A DNA stretch of 64,000 nucleotides from Janibacter alkaliphilus. GTDB taxonomy: Bacteria > Actinomycetota > Actinomycetes > Actinomycetales > Dermatophilaceae. The stretch is taken from positions 2,852,001 through 2,916,000 of the forward strand of contig NZ_JACBZX010000001.1 in assembly GCF_013408565.1 (NCBI RefSeq). The letters run 5' to 3'. The position numbers and the translations under genes were made by a program. The notes beneath the pieces were generated by a model. The model saw only the letters and a list, made by a program, of their open reading frames with translations. It did no database searches and had not been told where the DNA came from. This document shows, in pieces, positions 62,914-64,000 of the stretch; position 1 is the stretch's first letter; each line of letters starts with the position of its first letter.

Positions 62914-64000
62914 GTGCCCAGCCCGAACCCACCGACCCTGCCCCCGCCGCCGCTGCGGCTGGTCGACCACGCCTGGCGGATCGGGCTGATCCTCTTCATC
63001 TCGTTCTGGGTCTTCGTCGTCCAGATGGCCGACCTCGCCACGGAGCTGCCCGACGGCAGCATCACCTTCAGCGAGGAGGCCGGCACCCGGCTGCTCGTCG
63101 ACCTCGCCGTCGGCGCGGTCACCTATCCCCTGGTCCTGCTCCGCCGGCGCTGGCCGGTGGTGATCGCGGTCCTCTTCGCCCTGGCCGGCGCGGTGTCCAC
63201 CGTCGCCGCCGGCCCGGCGATGCTGGCCACCGTCTCGATGGCCACCCGTCGACGGTGGCGCGAGGTGGTGATCGTCGCCGTGCCGAACATCGCCGCGGCG
63301 CTGTTCTTCGACCGCTGGGCCTCGTCCGAGCCGCTGCCCTGGGCGTTCACCCTCGGCTTCGGGATCGTGCTCTACGCCGCTCTCGTCGGCATCGGCTTCT
63401 ACATCGGGGCCCGCCGAGACCTCATCGCCTCGCTGCGGGCCCGGGCGGAGACCGCCGAGCGCGAGCAGACCGCCCGGGTGGAGCAGGCGCGCGCCGCCGA
63501 GCGGAACCGGATCGCCCGGGAGATGCACGACGTGCTGGCCCACCGGATGTCCGTCGTCGCGCTGTACGCGGGAGCGCTGCGGACCCGCGAGGACCTCACC
63601 AGCACCCAGGCGCGCGAGGCGGCGACGGTCGTCGAGGACGGCGCCCGGGAGGCGCTCACCGAGCTGCGCCAGGTGCTCGGGGTGCTGCGCGAGGGCGAGC
63701 CGGGACGCCCGGGCGAGCACGAGCCGCCGCAGCCGACGCTGGTCGCGCTCGACGCGCTCGTCTCCGAACGAGCCGACCTGGGCGCCGGCCAGGTGGTGCT
63801 GCGGCTGCCCGAGGGCGGTCTCGCCGCCGACGACACGGTGCTCGCCCAGGTGCCCGAGACCGTCTCGCGCACCGGCTACCGGGTCGTGCAGGAGGGACTG
63901 ACCAACGTCCGCAAGCACGCCCGGGGCGCCGACGTCGAGGTCCGGGTCACCGTCCGTCCCGGCGCCGAGGTCCGGATCGACGTCGACAACGAGCCGCCAC
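62914..64000 (+). CDS. Two-component sensor histidine kinase (HisKA_3 type), partial
   Basis: Open from GTG 62914 to the window edge, 362 codons. There are about five membrane spans in residues 20-175 (RIGLILFISFWVFVVQMADL, WPVVIAVLFALAGAVSTVAAG, GFGIVLYAALVGIGFYIGA), then a coiled region and the HisKA_3 motif REMHDVLAHRMSVV with His205 as phospho-acceptor. GYRVVQEGLTNVRKHA is the N-box. This is the DesK/NarL-partner class. The G-box and response regulator lie beyond the edge. It is divergent from an ABC-2 transporter, a common target of such systems. Confidence 0.93.
   Translation, partial: MPSPNPPTLPPPPLRLVDHAWRIGLILFISFWVFVVQMADLATELPDGSITFSEEAGTRLLVDLAVGAVTYPLVLLRRRWPVVIAVLFALAGAVSTVAAGPAMLATVSMATRRRWREVVIVAVPNIAAALFFDRWASSEPLPWAFTLGFGIVLYAALVGIGFYIGARRDLIASLRARAETAEREQTARVEQARAAERNRIAREMHDVLAHRMSVVALYAGALRTREDLTSTQAREAATVVEDGAREALTELRQVLGVLREGEPGRPGEHEPPQPTLVALDALVSERADLGAGQVVLRLPEGGLAADDTVLAQVPETVSRTGYRVVQEGLTNVRKHARGADVEVRVTVRPGAEVRIDVDNEPP

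Noticed and set aside
62890..63918. Leftward frame of 342 codons
   Set aside because: Antisense to the sensor histidine kinase, whose HisKA_3 and N-box motifs are clear on the plus strand.

Overview
The window comes from a high-GC actinobacterium. Gene order, the actinobacterial integration host factor (mIHF), an ANTAR-domain regulator, GTG starts and frequent leaderless starts all fit Micrococcales. Protein style suggests Intrasporangiaceae/Ornithinimicrobiaceae (Serinicoccus, Ornithinimicrobium or Janibacter-like), but the genus is inference. Nearly all of it is chromosomal core metabolism. There is no insertion sequence, prophage, CRISPR array or rRNA.

Layout. 1-4.2 kb: the first 11 codons of polA (leftward), then a rightward hotdog thioesterase, a large GT-C-like membrane protein and a DUF554 protein, followed leftward by an ANTAR response regulator and tRNA-Leu(CAA). 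4.2-19.6 kb (leftward): pyruvate kinase, gltBD, and a nine-gene chain hisI-trpE-(Trp membrane protein)-trpC-trpB-trpA-MauE-DsbA-lgt in which nearly every junction is a 4-base stop/start overlap. 19.6-25.5 kb: a GC-rich tandem repeat, two small PH-like membrane proteins, a perfect 24-bp palindrome, an asymmetric heterodimeric ABC exporter and a TIGR03085-type protein. 25.5-31 kb: hisF, a nucleoside-kinase-like P-loop protein, a FUSC-type membrane protein, an eight-copy dyad repeat array, a PH protein, hisG, hisE, and a PnuC-family transporter under an FMN riboswitch (hence riboflavin, RibM).

31-42 kb: an unrecognised protein, then leftward units fmt-rsmB-VOC-rpe, priA, metK, and mihF-gmk-rpoZ-coaBC. 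42-52.4 kb: a complete pyrimidine operon pyrR-pyrB-pyrC-carA-carB-pyrK-pyrD-pyrF, headed by an RNA site matching the PyrR-binding loop. 52.4-58.5 kb: AI-2E-family membrane protein, a dehydratase/VOC fusion, a GNAT-Nudix fusion, nusB, efp and a secreted lipase-like hydrolase. 58.5-64 kb: a disrupted FMN-binding glutamate-synthase-like gene, a YqeB-type PH protein, an ABC-2 transporter pair and, divergently, the first 362 codons of a sensor histidine kinase cut by the window edge.

I see no clear multi-gene novel defence or biosynthetic system. The strongest unexplained signals are non-coding: the eight helically phased dyads at 28204-28442, the 24-bp palindrome over a leaderless promoter at 20384-20407, the paired dyads upstream of the sensor kinase at 62833-62878, and the 21-bp repeat upstream of hisI. 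At least ten genes show a TANNNT hexamer 6-8 bases before the start codon, which implies leaderless transcripts.
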